A stretch of DNA of 64,000 nt, from contig CAUWLL010000011.1 in the NCBI GenBank assembly GCA_963559605.1, positions 6,510 to 70,509 of the forward strand, given 5' to 3'. Each line of letters opens with the position of its first letter. The stretch's first letter is position 1. Below are positions 44,173-51,780 of the stretch, one piece after another. The notes under the pieces were generated by a model that worked only from the letters and a program-made list of their open reading frames with translations, was not told the origin of the DNA and ran no database searches. The translations under genes were made by a program, and so were the position numbers. The stretch comes from Dorea_D sp963559605. Lineage in GTDB: Bacteria > Bacillota > Clostridia > Lachnospirales > Lachnospiraceae.

Positions 44173-45086
44173 TGGATTTATTAAATAGTATTTTGTATGA
44201 TACCGTTTATCACAGCGCGCCTATTATTCTGTGCGTAATCGGTGGAATTTTCGCTTACAAAGCGAACGTGCTTAATATCGCACTGGAGGGAATGATGTTA
44301 AACGGCGCATTTGTATCCGTACTCGTTGCGTATTTGACAGGCAGCATTCCGGTTGCGATCATCAGCGCTATTGTGACTACACTTCTTTGGGGACTGGTCT
44401 TTTCTTTCCTGGGTATTACTTGTAAGGGAAATGTTATCGTCATCGGTCTGGGAATTAACTTAATTGTTCCGGCTATCGCAGAATTTGTGTTGAAAGTGAT
44501 GGAGCTTGCAAATATCAGTCTACAGGGAGTGAATGTGGCTGATTTTAAGATCAATATCCCGGTTATCGGAAGCATTCCTGTCATCGGAAAAATCTTAAGC
44601 GGTCATCCGACGATCACTTACCTTGCATTTATAGGAATCGCATTTTTTGCAGTGCTGATGTACAAGACCAGATTCGGTATTTATGTCAGAGTCGTAGGAG
44701 AAAATGAAGACTCTGCGGTGAGCCTCGGAATTAAAACCAATCGTTACAAATATGCGGCAGTTCTGATCGGAGCATTTTGTTGTGCTCTTGCAGGTATTAA
44801 CCTGTCCTTCGAGAGAATGGCAATGTTTACCAATGATATGACCGCCGGACGTGGTTTTATTGCGATTGCGGCGATCTACTGCGGGCAGGGACGTCCGGTA
44901 GCTTCCTCCCTTTATGCGATTCTGTTCGGTGTTGCCCGTGCACTTTCTGTAAACTTAAGTGTATATGCAGGACCGGCAGCAGGTCTTTTCGACACCATTC
45001 CGTATATTATCATGGTGACTGTACTGGCAGTTGTTTCTTTTATGAAATATAAGAACGTAAAGGTACGAGGATATAAGTTTGAATAG
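44172..45086 (+). CDS. Nucleoside ABC transporter permease 2
   Basis: A 304-residue second permease (NupC/YufQ type) that pairs with the preceding one. FAYKANVLNIALEGMMLNGAF, GLGINLIVPAI, VGENEDSAVSLGIK and GRGFIAIAAIYCGQGRPVASSL are family signatures. The two permeases form a heterodimer. Confidence 0.92.
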   Translation: MDLLNSILYDTVYHSAPIILCVIGGIFAYKANVLNIALEGMMLNGAFVSVLVAYLTGSIPVAIISAIVTTLLWGLVFSFLGITCKGNVIVIGLGINLIVPAIAEFVLKVMELANISLQGVNVADFKINIPVIGSIPVIGKILSGHPTITYLAFIGIAFFAVLMYKTRFGIYVRVVGENEDSAVSLGIKTNRYKYAAVLIGAFCCALAGINLSFERMAMFTNDMTAGRGFIAIAAIYCGQGRPVASSLYAILFGVARALSVNLSVYAGPAAGLFDTIPYIIMVTVLAVVSFMKYKNVKVRGYKFE

Positions 45087-45097
45087 GAGTGTGGGAT

Positions 45098-45664
45098 ATG
45101 GGAAAAACAGCGTTGATCATTGTTGATATGGTAAGAGATTTCACAGATCCGGAAGGACTTGTCTATTATCCGCAGAACCGGGAAATATTACCGAAGATAA
45201 AAGAAGTATTAGAAGCGTGCAGAAAACATGACGTTCTTGTTGTATTTATGCAACATCAAAATCGCAAAGGAAAGTTTGACCGTAAAGCGGCGGCCATGAG
45301 ACCGAATTGTCTGGAAGGTACTTTTGGCGTAGAGATCGATCCTATGTTGGAAGTGGACAGTGAAAAAGATTATGTAATCCCTAAAAGGCGGTACAGCGGG
45401 TTCTTTGCGACAGATCTGGATCTGGTGCTTCGCGAAAATGACGTCAAAAATGTGATCATTGTGGGAACAAAGACAAACTGCTGTATTCGGGCAACTGTGA
45501 CAGATGCGTTTTATCTGGATTACGAGCCTTATGTTGTCAGAGAATGTGTTGCGACAAATTCAGAAACAGTAAATGAAGTACATTTGACAGATATTGATAA
45601 ATATCTGGGACATGTGATCGATATGGAAACATTGTTTTCTATGTTAGAAAAAGGAGAGCTGTAA
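45098..45664 (+). CDS. Isochorismatase/nicotinamidase-family cysteine hydrolase
   Basis: A 188-residue hydrolase; ATG 45098 follows AGGAG, while GTG 45089 overlaps that site. The catalytic Asp is in ALIIVDMVRDF, Lys in IPKRRYSGFF and Cys in VGTKTNCCIRATVTDAF (the pattern G..T..C...T). Relatives hydrolyse nicotinamide, ureido or other amide groups. In this cluster it may deaminate the base released from the imported nucleoside, for instance nicotinamide from nicotinamide riboside; that is inference. Confidence 0.85.
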   Translation: MGKTALIIVDMVRDFTDPEGLVYYPQNREILPKIKEVLEACRKHDVLVVFMQHQNRKGKFDRKAAAMRPNCLEGTFGVEIDPMLEVDSEKDYVIPKRRYSGFFATDLDLVLRENDVKNVIIVGTKTNCCIRATVTDAFYLDYEPYVVRECVATNSETVNEVHLTDIDKYLGHVIDMETLFSMLEKGEL

Positions 45665-45676
45665 GGAGGCAAACGG

Positions 45677-46615
45677 ATGAAAATAGATGTGCTGACTAGT
45701 GGATATGTAAGTATGGATCATATTATTAAGATTGATTCACCGGCAAGAATAGGTTTCACTTCACTTGTCACAAATAAATCCAATGCAAAAATTTTTTACG
45801 GAGGATGTTCTGTAAATATATCTTATGCACTGTGTCAATTGGGAATAAAGTCACTTCCGGTTTTGAGAGTCGGAGGAGACTACGAAAGCAACGGCTTCAA
45901 AAAATTTCTGGAAGAAGGAAATGTTCCTCTTGATGGAATTACCGAACTTCCGGAGGAAGCTACAAGCGTATGTTATCTGATACAGGACAGCAATAACGAT
46001 CATATTACGATTTTCTATCCGGGCGCGATGGATGGAAAATATGCCGGGAAGATGAAGGACGAATTGTTTGAGAATACCGGACTGGGCGTTATTACGGTTG
46101 CTTCCAGAGAAGATAACAGAGAGTTTTTTGAGAAATGTAAACAGTATAACGTACCGATTGTATTCGGTATGAAAGATGATTTTGATGCATTTCCGGAAGA
46201 ATTTTTGAAAGAACTTCTGACAGAGAGTAAGATTATTTTTACAAATGAAGTGGAAAGAAAAATTATAGAGGAGATTTACGGATTCTCAGATATTACAGAA
46301 TTGTTTGAGATAGGTAAGGTAGATATTATCGTTACAACATTAGGAAAAGACGGAAGTCTTTGCTATGTAAGAGAGGGAGATAAAATCGTTCAGAAAAAAA
46401 CGGGTATCTGCAAGGTAGAAAATGTTGTAGATGCAACCGGTTCAGGAGACGCTTATATATCCGGATTTTTATATGGCTATCTAAAAGGATATGCACCGGA
46501 ACAGTGTTGTGCATTGGGAAGCGCATTGTCCTCTTTCGTCATTCAGGCAGAAGGGTGTTGTATGAATATACCGACAGAAGCTCAGCTACTGGAACAGATG
46601 AAAACGTTAAAGTAG
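45677..46615 (+). CDS. PfkB-family sugar or nucleoside kinase
   Basis: A 312-residue ribokinase-fold kinase. The N-terminal substrate region has YGGCSVNISYALCQLG and GGDYESNGFKKFL; the catalytic motif is VVDATGSGDAYISGF with the Asp base. It phosphorylates a sugar or nucleoside, perhaps the intact nucleoside or ribose 1-phosphate produced by the phosphorylase next door. Starts behind AAGGAGGC. Confidence 0.88.
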   Translation: MKIDVLTSGYVSMDHIIKIDSPARIGFTSLVTNKSNAKIFYGGCSVNISYALCQLGIKSLPVLRVGGDYESNGFKKFLEEGNVPLDGITELPEEATSVCYLIQDSNNDHITIFYPGAMDGKYAGKMKDELFENTGLGVITVASREDNREFFEKCKQYNVPIVFGMKDDFDAFPEEFLKELLTESKIIFTNEVERKIIEEIYGFSDITELFEIGKVDIIVTTLGKDGSLCYVREGDKIVQKKTGICKVENVVDATGSGDAYISGFLYGYLKGYAPEQCCALGSALSSFVIQAEGCCMNIPTEAQLLEQMKTLK

Positions 46616-46628
46616 GAGGAAAGAAACT

Positions 46629-47384
46629 ATGAGTACATTATATATGGGAGTAGATAAAGAAACGGTTGCGAAGTATGTGTTGTTTTCGGGAGATCCATGG
46701 AGAGTGGAAACCGTAAAAAAATATTTAGAAGAACCGAAAAAAGTAGCGTTTATGCGTGAGTTCAACACATATACAGGCAAATATAAGGGCGTAGATATTA
46801 CCATTACGTCTACCGGAATCGGAGCGCCGTCTGCTGCGATCGCAATGGAAGAAATGTATGAAGCGGGAATGGAGGTTGCGGTACGTATGGGTACTGTAAT
46901 GTCTATGCAGGATGATATGCTTGGACATTTCATGATTCCGTTGGCGGCAATGAGAAGAGAGGGGACCAGTCAGGCGTATGTGGATCTGAGTTATCCGGCA
47001 GTTGCGGATATAGACCTTGTAAATGCAATGAATGAGACGGTTGCTAAGATGGGAAAACGTTACCTGAACGGTCTGAACTGTACTATGGACGGTTTTTACA
47101 GCCACATGCATGATTCCAGATTTTCTTTGGAGTGGGGAAGAGATATGTCCAAAACTTTTGAGGAAGTGAAAAAACTGGGCGTTACAGGGATTGATATGGA
47201 ATCCTCTTGTATGCTGACGCTTGGAAGATTAATGGGCGTAAAGACTTGTATCCTTACAATGGTTACTGTGCTTGAAAACTTAAAAGAAACCTTGAAGGGG
47301 CAGGCAAGAACCGACGCAGAAGATCTTCTTTGCAGAACTGCTCTGGAGGGAATTTATCACTATCATAATAAAACGACGAAATAG
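46629..47384 (+). CDS. Nucleoside phosphorylase (uridine phosphorylase-like)
   Basis: A 251-residue NP-I family enzyme. The phosphate site is in LFSGDPWRVETVKKYL, a further anchor in TSTGIGAPSAAIAMEEM, and GIDMESSCMLTLGRL gives the Glu that contacts the ribose. It splits nucleosides with phosphate to ribose 1-phosphate and base. The base-recognition strands differ from common Udp or DeoD enzymes as far as I can judge, so its substrate is open. Confidence 0.9.
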   Translation: MSTLYMGVDKETVAKYVLFSGDPWRVETVKKYLEEPKKVAFMREFNTYTGKYKGVDITITSTGIGAPSAAIAMEEMYEAGMEVAVRMGTVMSMQDDMLGHFMIPLAAMRREGTSQAYVDLSYPAVADIDLVNAMNETVAKMGKRYLNGLNCTMDGFYSHMHDSRFSLEWGRDMSKTFEEVKKLGVTGIDMESSCMLTLGRLMGVKTCILTMVTVLENLKETLKGQARTDAEDLLCRTALEGIYHYHNKTTK

Positions 47385-47399
47385 TAGAGGAGGTATATT

Positions 47400-48191
47400 A
47401 TGGACAAAGAATTATTTACATTAGGATCAGAGACAGTCATCGGTATGGTTCATTGCCTTCCACTTCCGACGACAGCAGGATTTGACGGAAACTATGAAAA
47501 AATTATCACACAGGCAGTACAGGATGCAGTTACCCTTGAAAAAGCAGGCGTAGACGCGGTGATCGTAGAAAACATGGGAGATACACCGTTTTCTGCAATG
47601 CTCAACAAAGCACAGGTAGCAGCGCTTGCGGCAGTAACAATGCAGGTGAAAAACGCGGTGAAAATTCCGGTGGGAGTTGACGCGGCATTTAATGACTGTG
47701 AGGCAAATATCGCGATTGCGGCTATTACAGGCGCTTCTTTCATCCGGGTTCCGGTTTTTGTAGATACAGTTGTTTTTACGGACGGGATTATCAATCCTTG
47801 CGCAAAGAAATGTATGGAATACCGAAAGGCTATGGGAAAAGAAGATATTAAGATTCTGGCGGACGTACAGGTGAAACACGCACATATGCTTCTGCCGTAC
47901 ATAACGGTTGAACAGTCTGCCAAGGAGGCAGCCGACAACGGCGCTGACGGAATCATTGTCACAGGAACACAGATCGGCGAGGAAACACCGATCGATCTGA
48001 TCAAGCGCGTAAAAGAGGTTGTGAAGCTTCCGGTATTTGCGGGAAGCGGAGTAAAAGCAGAAAATATTAAGACACAGCTTCAGATCGCAGACGGTGCAAT
48101 TATAGGCTCCAGCCTGAAAGAAGGAGGAGTATTGACCAATCCGATTTCTTATGATCTTGTAAGAAACGTATTAGACGGATTACATAAATAA
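47400..48191 (+). CDS. BtpA/SgcQ-family TIM-barrel protein
   Basis: A 263-residue (beta/alpha)8 protein. The start TVIGMVHCLPLPTTAG, the run VDAVIVENMGDTPF and the C-terminal PVFAGSGVKAENIKTQL ... GAIIGSSLKEGG are BtpA/SgcQ signatures; the last is a phosphate-binding loop. SgcQ belongs to a little-studied sugar operon of E. coli; the enzymatic role is not established. It may act on the sugar phosphate derived from the nucleoside. Confidence 0.88.
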   Translation: MDKELFTLGSETVIGMVHCLPLPTTAGFDGNYEKIITQAVQDAVTLEKAGVDAVIVENMGDTPFSAMLNKAQVAALAAVTMQVKNAVKIPVGVDAAFNDCEANIAIAAITGASFIRVPVFVDTVVFTDGIINPCAKKCMEYRKAMGKEDIKILADVQVKHAHMLLPYITVEQSAKEAADNGADGIIVTGTQIGEETPIDLIKRVKEVVKLPVFAGSGVKAENIKTQLQIADGAIIGSSLKEGGVLTNPISYDLVRNVLDGLHK

Positions 48192-48211
48192 TAACAGGAG
48201 GACAGAAAATC

Positions 48212-49360
48212 ATGATGAGACCGATGAAGCTTGCAGGTAGCGAGTTAATGTTTGGAGAGGGATGTCTGGAATATATTAAGACAATCCCTGCAAAAAAAGT
48301 CAGTATTGTAATTGGCGGAAAGAGTATGGAAAGAAGCGGAATCCTTGGAAAAGTAGAGGATTACTTTAAAGAGGCAGGAGCTGTTACAGATGTTATCAGC
48401 GGTGTAGAGCCGGATCCATCCTTTGAGACTGTTATGAAAGGTGCGGCCAGAATGCTTGAGTTTGAACCGGATTTGATCGTTGGATTAGGCGGCGGTTCTG
48501 CGATGGATGCGGCGAAAGCAATGTGGATATTCTATGAGCATCCAGAGTTCAAAAAAATGGAAGACGTTCTACCGCCGAATGCATTTCCAAAGTTGAGAGG
48601 CAAAGCGAGAATGTGCTGTATTCCGTCTACCAGCGGAACAGCCAGTGAAGTTTCCCGTTCTATTGTTATTTCCGATAATGAAACCGGATTAAAACATGGA
48701 TTGGGCAATATGGAGATGATGCCGGATATTGCCATCTGTGATCCGGAAGTAACACTTTCTATGCCGGCAAAGATAACGGCAGAGACAGGAATGGATGCAC
48801 TTACACATGCATTAGAGGCGCTTGCTTCCACAAGAGCCAATTATGTATCGGATATTCTGGCAACACAGGCGGCGCTCGATATTATGGAGTATCTGCCAAA
48901 GGCATGTGAAAACGGTCAGGATATGAAAGCGCGTGAGATGATGATCCAGGCTTCTATGGTGGCAGGAATGGCATTTACCAACGTGTCTTTAGGAATCGTG
49001 CATTCCATGGCACATACCATCGGCGGAGTATTCCATGTGTCTCACGGACTTGCAGACGCAATTTTACTTCCGTATGTTATTCGATATAATTCTGCGGATG
49101 AGAGAGCGAAAAACGTATATGGTGCATTTGCAGAGAAAGCAGGCGTATCTGAGCTTGCGGATGCAATTGAAAAATTAAATGAAACCTTGAATATTCCAAA
49201 ATGTTTCCGGGAAATTATTGCAGACGAGGAAGCGTTTATGGGCAAGCTGGATGAAATGGCTTCGCTTGCACTTGCAGACGGATGTACAAAGACAAATCCA
49301 GTGATCCCGGATGTAGATGGATTTAAACAGTTATTTATTAAGGCATATAAAGGAGAATAA
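48212..49360 (+). CDS. Iron-type alcohol dehydrogenase
   Basis: A 382-residue group III dehydrogenase. GLGGGSAMDAAKAMW binds NAD(P); the metal ligands sit in SIVHSMAHTIGGVFHVSHGLADA. STSGTASEVSRSIVISD and MDALTHALEAL are typical. It interconverts an alcohol and an aldehyde or ketone; here an aldehyde fragment from sugar cleavage is a plausible substrate. It follows the SgcQ-like gene by 20 bases. Confidence 0.92.
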   Translation: MMRPMKLAGSELMFGEGCLEYIKTIPAKKVSIVIGGKSMERSGILGKVEDYFKEAGAVTDVISGVEPDPSFETVMKGAARMLEFEPDLIVGLGGGSAMDAAKAMWIFYEHPEFKKMEDVLPPNAFPKLRGKARMCCIPSTSGTASEVSRSIVISDNETGLKHGLGNMEMMPDIAICDPEVTLSMPAKITAETGMDALTHALEALASTRANYVSDILATQAALDIMEYLPKACENGQDMKAREMMIQASMVAGMAFTNVSLGIVHSMAHTIGGVFHVSHGLADAILLPYVIRYNSADERAKNVYGAFAEKAGVSELADAIEKLNETLNIPKCFREIIADEEAFMGKLDEMASLALADGCTKTNPVIPDVDGFKQLFIKAYKGE

Positions 49361-49364
49361 AAAC

Positions 49365-50084
49365 ATGGAAATTATTTGTTATCTTTCAAATGGGTATCCG
49401 ACAATTGAGAGCAGTTATAATATGGCTATGGAGTATGCAGATGCAGGATGTAAAATGATGGAAGTGGATTTCCCGTCAAGAAATCCATATCTTGAGAGCG
49501 ATTACATTGCCGGACGTATGGCAAAAGCGTTAGAAGCCTGTGATGATTATGAGGCATATATGGATTCTATTATAGCGATCAAAAAAGCGCTCCCGGATGT
49601 AAAACTGCTTGTATTGGCATATGAGAATACAGTAGAAGAAATCGGAACACAAAAATTCATTGACTTCTGTCTGGACAACGATTTTAAAGATATTCTTTTA
49701 GTAGGTCTGAAAGACGATACGATCAAAAATGAAATTATAGCAGCAGGTTTGCAAGTGTCTTGTTACGTACAGTTCCATATGCCGGAGCAGGAGATCGAAC
49801 AGGCGAAAGAATCTAACGGGTTTGTATATCTTCAGGCAAAACCATACGAGACACAGGAGAAGAACGAGAAATATCCGACATTAAAAGATTGTGTTGCACA
49901 TCTGAGAGAGTGCGGCATTGACAGACCGATTTACTGCGGAGTAGGAGTGCATGCACCGGAAGATGTAAAGCTGGTAAAAGAAGCCGGAGGAGATGCGGCA
50001 TTTGTCGGAAGCACAATTTTAAAATTGCATGAAGATATTCCGGCAATGAAAGATAAAATCCGAGAATTTAAGGCACAGTGCTAA
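49365..50084 (+). CDS. TrpA-like TIM-barrel enzyme
   Basis: A 239-residue protein, with ATG 49365 behind AAAGGAG. VDFPSRNPYLESDYIAGRMAKAL matches the tryptophan synthase alpha active-site region (cf. PFSDP), and YCGVGVHAPEDVKLVKEAGGDAAFVGST the phosphate-binding loop. There is no trpB or other trp gene here, and the family's catalytic loop is altered, so it is probably not tryptophan synthase. A retro-aldol lyase on a sugar phosphate is the best guess. Confidence 0.8.
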   Translation: MEIICYLSNGYPTIESSYNMAMEYADAGCKMMEVDFPSRNPYLESDYIAGRMAKALEACDDYEAYMDSIIAIKKALPDVKLLVLAYENTVEEIGTQKFIDFCLDNDFKDILLVGLKDDTIKNEIIAAGLQVSCYVQFHMPEQEIEQAKESNGFVYLQAKPYETQEKNEKYPTLKDCVAHLRECGIDRPIYCGVGVHAPEDVKLVKEAGGDAAFVGSTILKLHEDIPAMKDKIREFKAQC

Positions 50085-50103
50085 TGAGTGAAAGTCCTTT
50101 TTC

Positions 50104-50132
50104 TTGTTATTATCTGAAAATTGTACTATAAT
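50104..50132 (+). promoter_or_regulatory. Promoter of the GntR regulator gene
   Basis: TTGTTA and a perfect TATAAT spaced by 17 bases, ahead of the gene at 50,168. The regulator can thus be made independently of the long operon. Confidence 0.65.
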
Positions 50133-50167
50133 AAATGATAGGAATAACGATAAAGAGGAATGTTAAG

Positions 50168-50896
50168 ATGTTAGAAGAAAGAGTGCCGAAATATTTTTTG
50201 TTAAAAAAAACATTGATTGACAAGATTGATAATGAGGAATTTAAGCCGAATGTTCCGATTCCCAGCGAAAGGGAGCTGACAGAGCTTTTTCAGGTCAGCC
50301 GTATTACGGTGCGAAGAGCGATCGAAGAACTGGTGAATGAGGGATATTTATATAGGATTCAGGGAAAAGGAACTTATGTAAAGACGGATGAGGGCGGAAG
50401 TAATCTGTTTGCAATTACGAGCTGCACGGAAGATGTTATCCGGCTGGGGATGACTCCAAGTAAAAAGGTTGTTGTGGCAGAAATGGTGAAAGCCAATATC
50501 AAAAAGGCAAAAGCGCTTGAGATTACGACCGACGATAATGTGTATATGTTGGGAAGGCTTCTTTATGCGGATAAGGAACCGTTAAACTATACGTTGACAT
50601 TTCTGCCGGAGAAATTATTTCCCGGTATTGATAAGCATTCTTTTGACAGAGAGTCTTTATATGAGACCTTGCAGACAGAGTACGGAGTAAAGATCACAAA
50701 AGCCCGAAGAGTTATGGAGGCGATTCTTGCAAAAGATGTGATCGCAGAGTATTTGGAATTAAACGAAGGAGCGCCCATTATGCTTTTCCGATGTGTAACA
50801 TACGGGATTGTAAATGGGAAGGAAATCCCTATAGAAAATTTTAAGTGCTACTACCGCACGGACAAATTCAAATTTTATATCGATCAGGTCAGATAA
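50168..50896 (+). CDS. GntR/HutC-family regulator with UTRA domain
   Basis: A 242-residue regulator. ATG 50168 (MLEERVPKYFLLKKTL) is chosen for the AGAGGAA site. The winged helix has PIPSERELTELFQVSRITVRRAIEELVNEGYLYRIQGKGTYV; the UTRA effector domain follows from about residue 85 to the end. These repressors sense small molecules such as sugar phosphates. Its place at the end of the cluster makes it the likely regulator. Confidence 0.92.
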   Translation: MLEERVPKYFLLKKTLIDKIDNEEFKPNVPIPSERELTELFQVSRITVRRAIEELVNEGYLYRIQGKGTYVKTDEGGSNLFAITSCTEDVIRLGMTPSKKVVVAEMVKANIKKAKALEITTDDNVYMLGRLLYADKEPLNYTLTFLPEKLFPGIDKHSFDRESLYETLQTEYGVKITKARRVMEAILAKDVIAEYLELNEGAPIMLFRCVTYGIVNGKEIPIENFKCYYRTDKFKFYIDQVR

Positions 50897-50937
50897 AAAA
50901 ACTGTCACCGGGCATATCATGTCGGGTGACAGTTTTT
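50896..50937. terminator. Bidirectional terminator
   Basis: A 13-pair stem AAAAACTGTCACC / GGTGACAGTTTTT with T-runs on both strands, between the convergent GntR and DtxR-type genes. Confidence 0.9.
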
Positions 50938-50947
50938 ATGTTTGATC

Positions 50948-51325
50948 TTATCCTAAAATATGTTTTTTCAATGCCTGAAACGTCTGCTGACTAATGTCAT
51001 GTTCTACCTTGCAGGCATCCTCGGAAGCAGTCTTTTCGTCTACGCCCAGACTGATGAGCCAGTCGGTCAGTACCGTATGTCGCTCCAAAACTTCAGAGGC
51101 GAGTTTTTTTCCTTCGGCAGTAAAAGAAATATATCCTTCGTCTGAAACGGTAATAAATTCGCGGTTTCTCAGATTCTTCATGGCAACGCTGACGCTGGGT
51201 TTGGAATACCCGAGTTTTTTTGCAATATCAACGGAGCGAACTACCGGAAGCTCTCGGCTAAGAACGAGAATGGTTTCCAGATAATCTTCCACAGATTCTT
51301 CAGCTTTATGACTTGCATATCCCAT
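50948..51325 (-). CDS. DtxR/MntR-family metal-dependent repressor
   Basis: A 125-residue protein with the N-terminal winged helix (SVEDYLETILVLSRELPVVRSVDIAK, SKPSVSVAMKNL) and a short dimerisation domain ending in ACKVEHDISQQTFQALKKHI, which holds the metal-site Cys, Glu and His. There is no SH3-like third domain, as in MntR. It is divergent from feoAB, so Fe2+ (or Mn2+) repression of iron uptake is likely. Confidence 0.93.
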   Translation of the reverse strand: MGYASHKAEESVEDYLETILVLSRELPVVRSVDIAKKLGYSKPSVSVAMKNLRNREFITVSDEGYISFTAEGKKLASEVLERHTVLTDWLISLGVDEKTASEDACKVEHDISQQTFQALKKHILG

Positions 51326-51400
51326 GATGAATACCTCCTAAATCTAATACAGATATGTTACCATTTCAATGTCAAAATTGCAAGATGATGAAAGAAGCAG

Positions 51401-51432
51401 TTGACAAAAATAAAAAATTAGCATATACTAAC
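51401..51432 (+). promoter_or_regulatory. feoA promoter with overlapping metal-repressor box
   Basis: TTGACA (51401-51406) and TATACT (51424-51429) are spaced by 17 bases, near perfect. The dyad ATTAG-N6-CTAAC at 51417-51432 overlaps the -10 element; the same arrangement recurs at 51739. A DtxR-type repressor bound here would block the polymerase. Confidence 0.6.
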
Positions 51433-51519
51433 TAAAGTAAATGATAAGTAACTTGAAGGACAGAAAATAAAAAGGAACCATTTGAAGTATGAAAAGAAAA
51501 GGAGCGTGTCAGATAATCT

Positions 51520-51735
51520 ATGACTTTATTGGAAACAAATGTAGGAGAAGAGTATATTGTAAAGAATATTGCGACAGGTGATGAGGATTTGAATGCATTT
51601 CTTTTTTCGCTTGGATGTTACAGCGGAGAGCCGATTACTGTGGTGTCGCGTCTGAAAGGCGGCTGCACGGTTTCCATAAAGGACGGCAGATACAATATTG
51701 ATAATGACCTGGCGAGGTCTATTTTTTTAACCTAG
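51520..51735 (+). CDS. feoA: FeoA-family ferrous iron transport protein
   Basis: A 71-residue SH3-like protein: VGEEYIVKNIATGDEDLNAFLFSLGCYSGEPITVV and GCTVSIKDGRYNIDNDLARSIFL fit the FeoA fold and length. It lies directly upstream of feoB, whose GTPase domain it is thought to assist. It starts with ATG 51520; an AAAAGGAGCG site is 20 bases back, farther than usual. Confidence 0.88.
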   Translation: MTLLETNVGEEYIVKNIATGDEDLNAFLFSLGCYSGEPITVVSRLKGGCTVSIKDGRYNIDNDLARSIFLT

Positions 51736-51738
51736 CGG

Positions 51739-51754
51739 GTTAGTATAAACTAAC
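51739..51754 (+). promoter_or_regulatory. Second GTTAG-N6-CTAAC dyad, between feoA and feoB
   Basis: GTTAGTATAAACTAAC, a perfect dyad with the same spacing as the box in the feoA promoter. Overlapping it is TAACC/GGTTA (51728-51742). It may be a second repressor site or an mRNA hairpin that tunes feoB. Confidence 0.45.
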
Positions 51755-51780
51755 AAAAATATATTTCAGGAGGAATCATT

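Noticed and set aside
47427..48004. Two overlapping minus-strand frames (152 and 170 codons)
   Set aside because: Both are antisense to the well-supported BtpA/SgcQ-type gene and one is Cys/His/Arg-rich noise.
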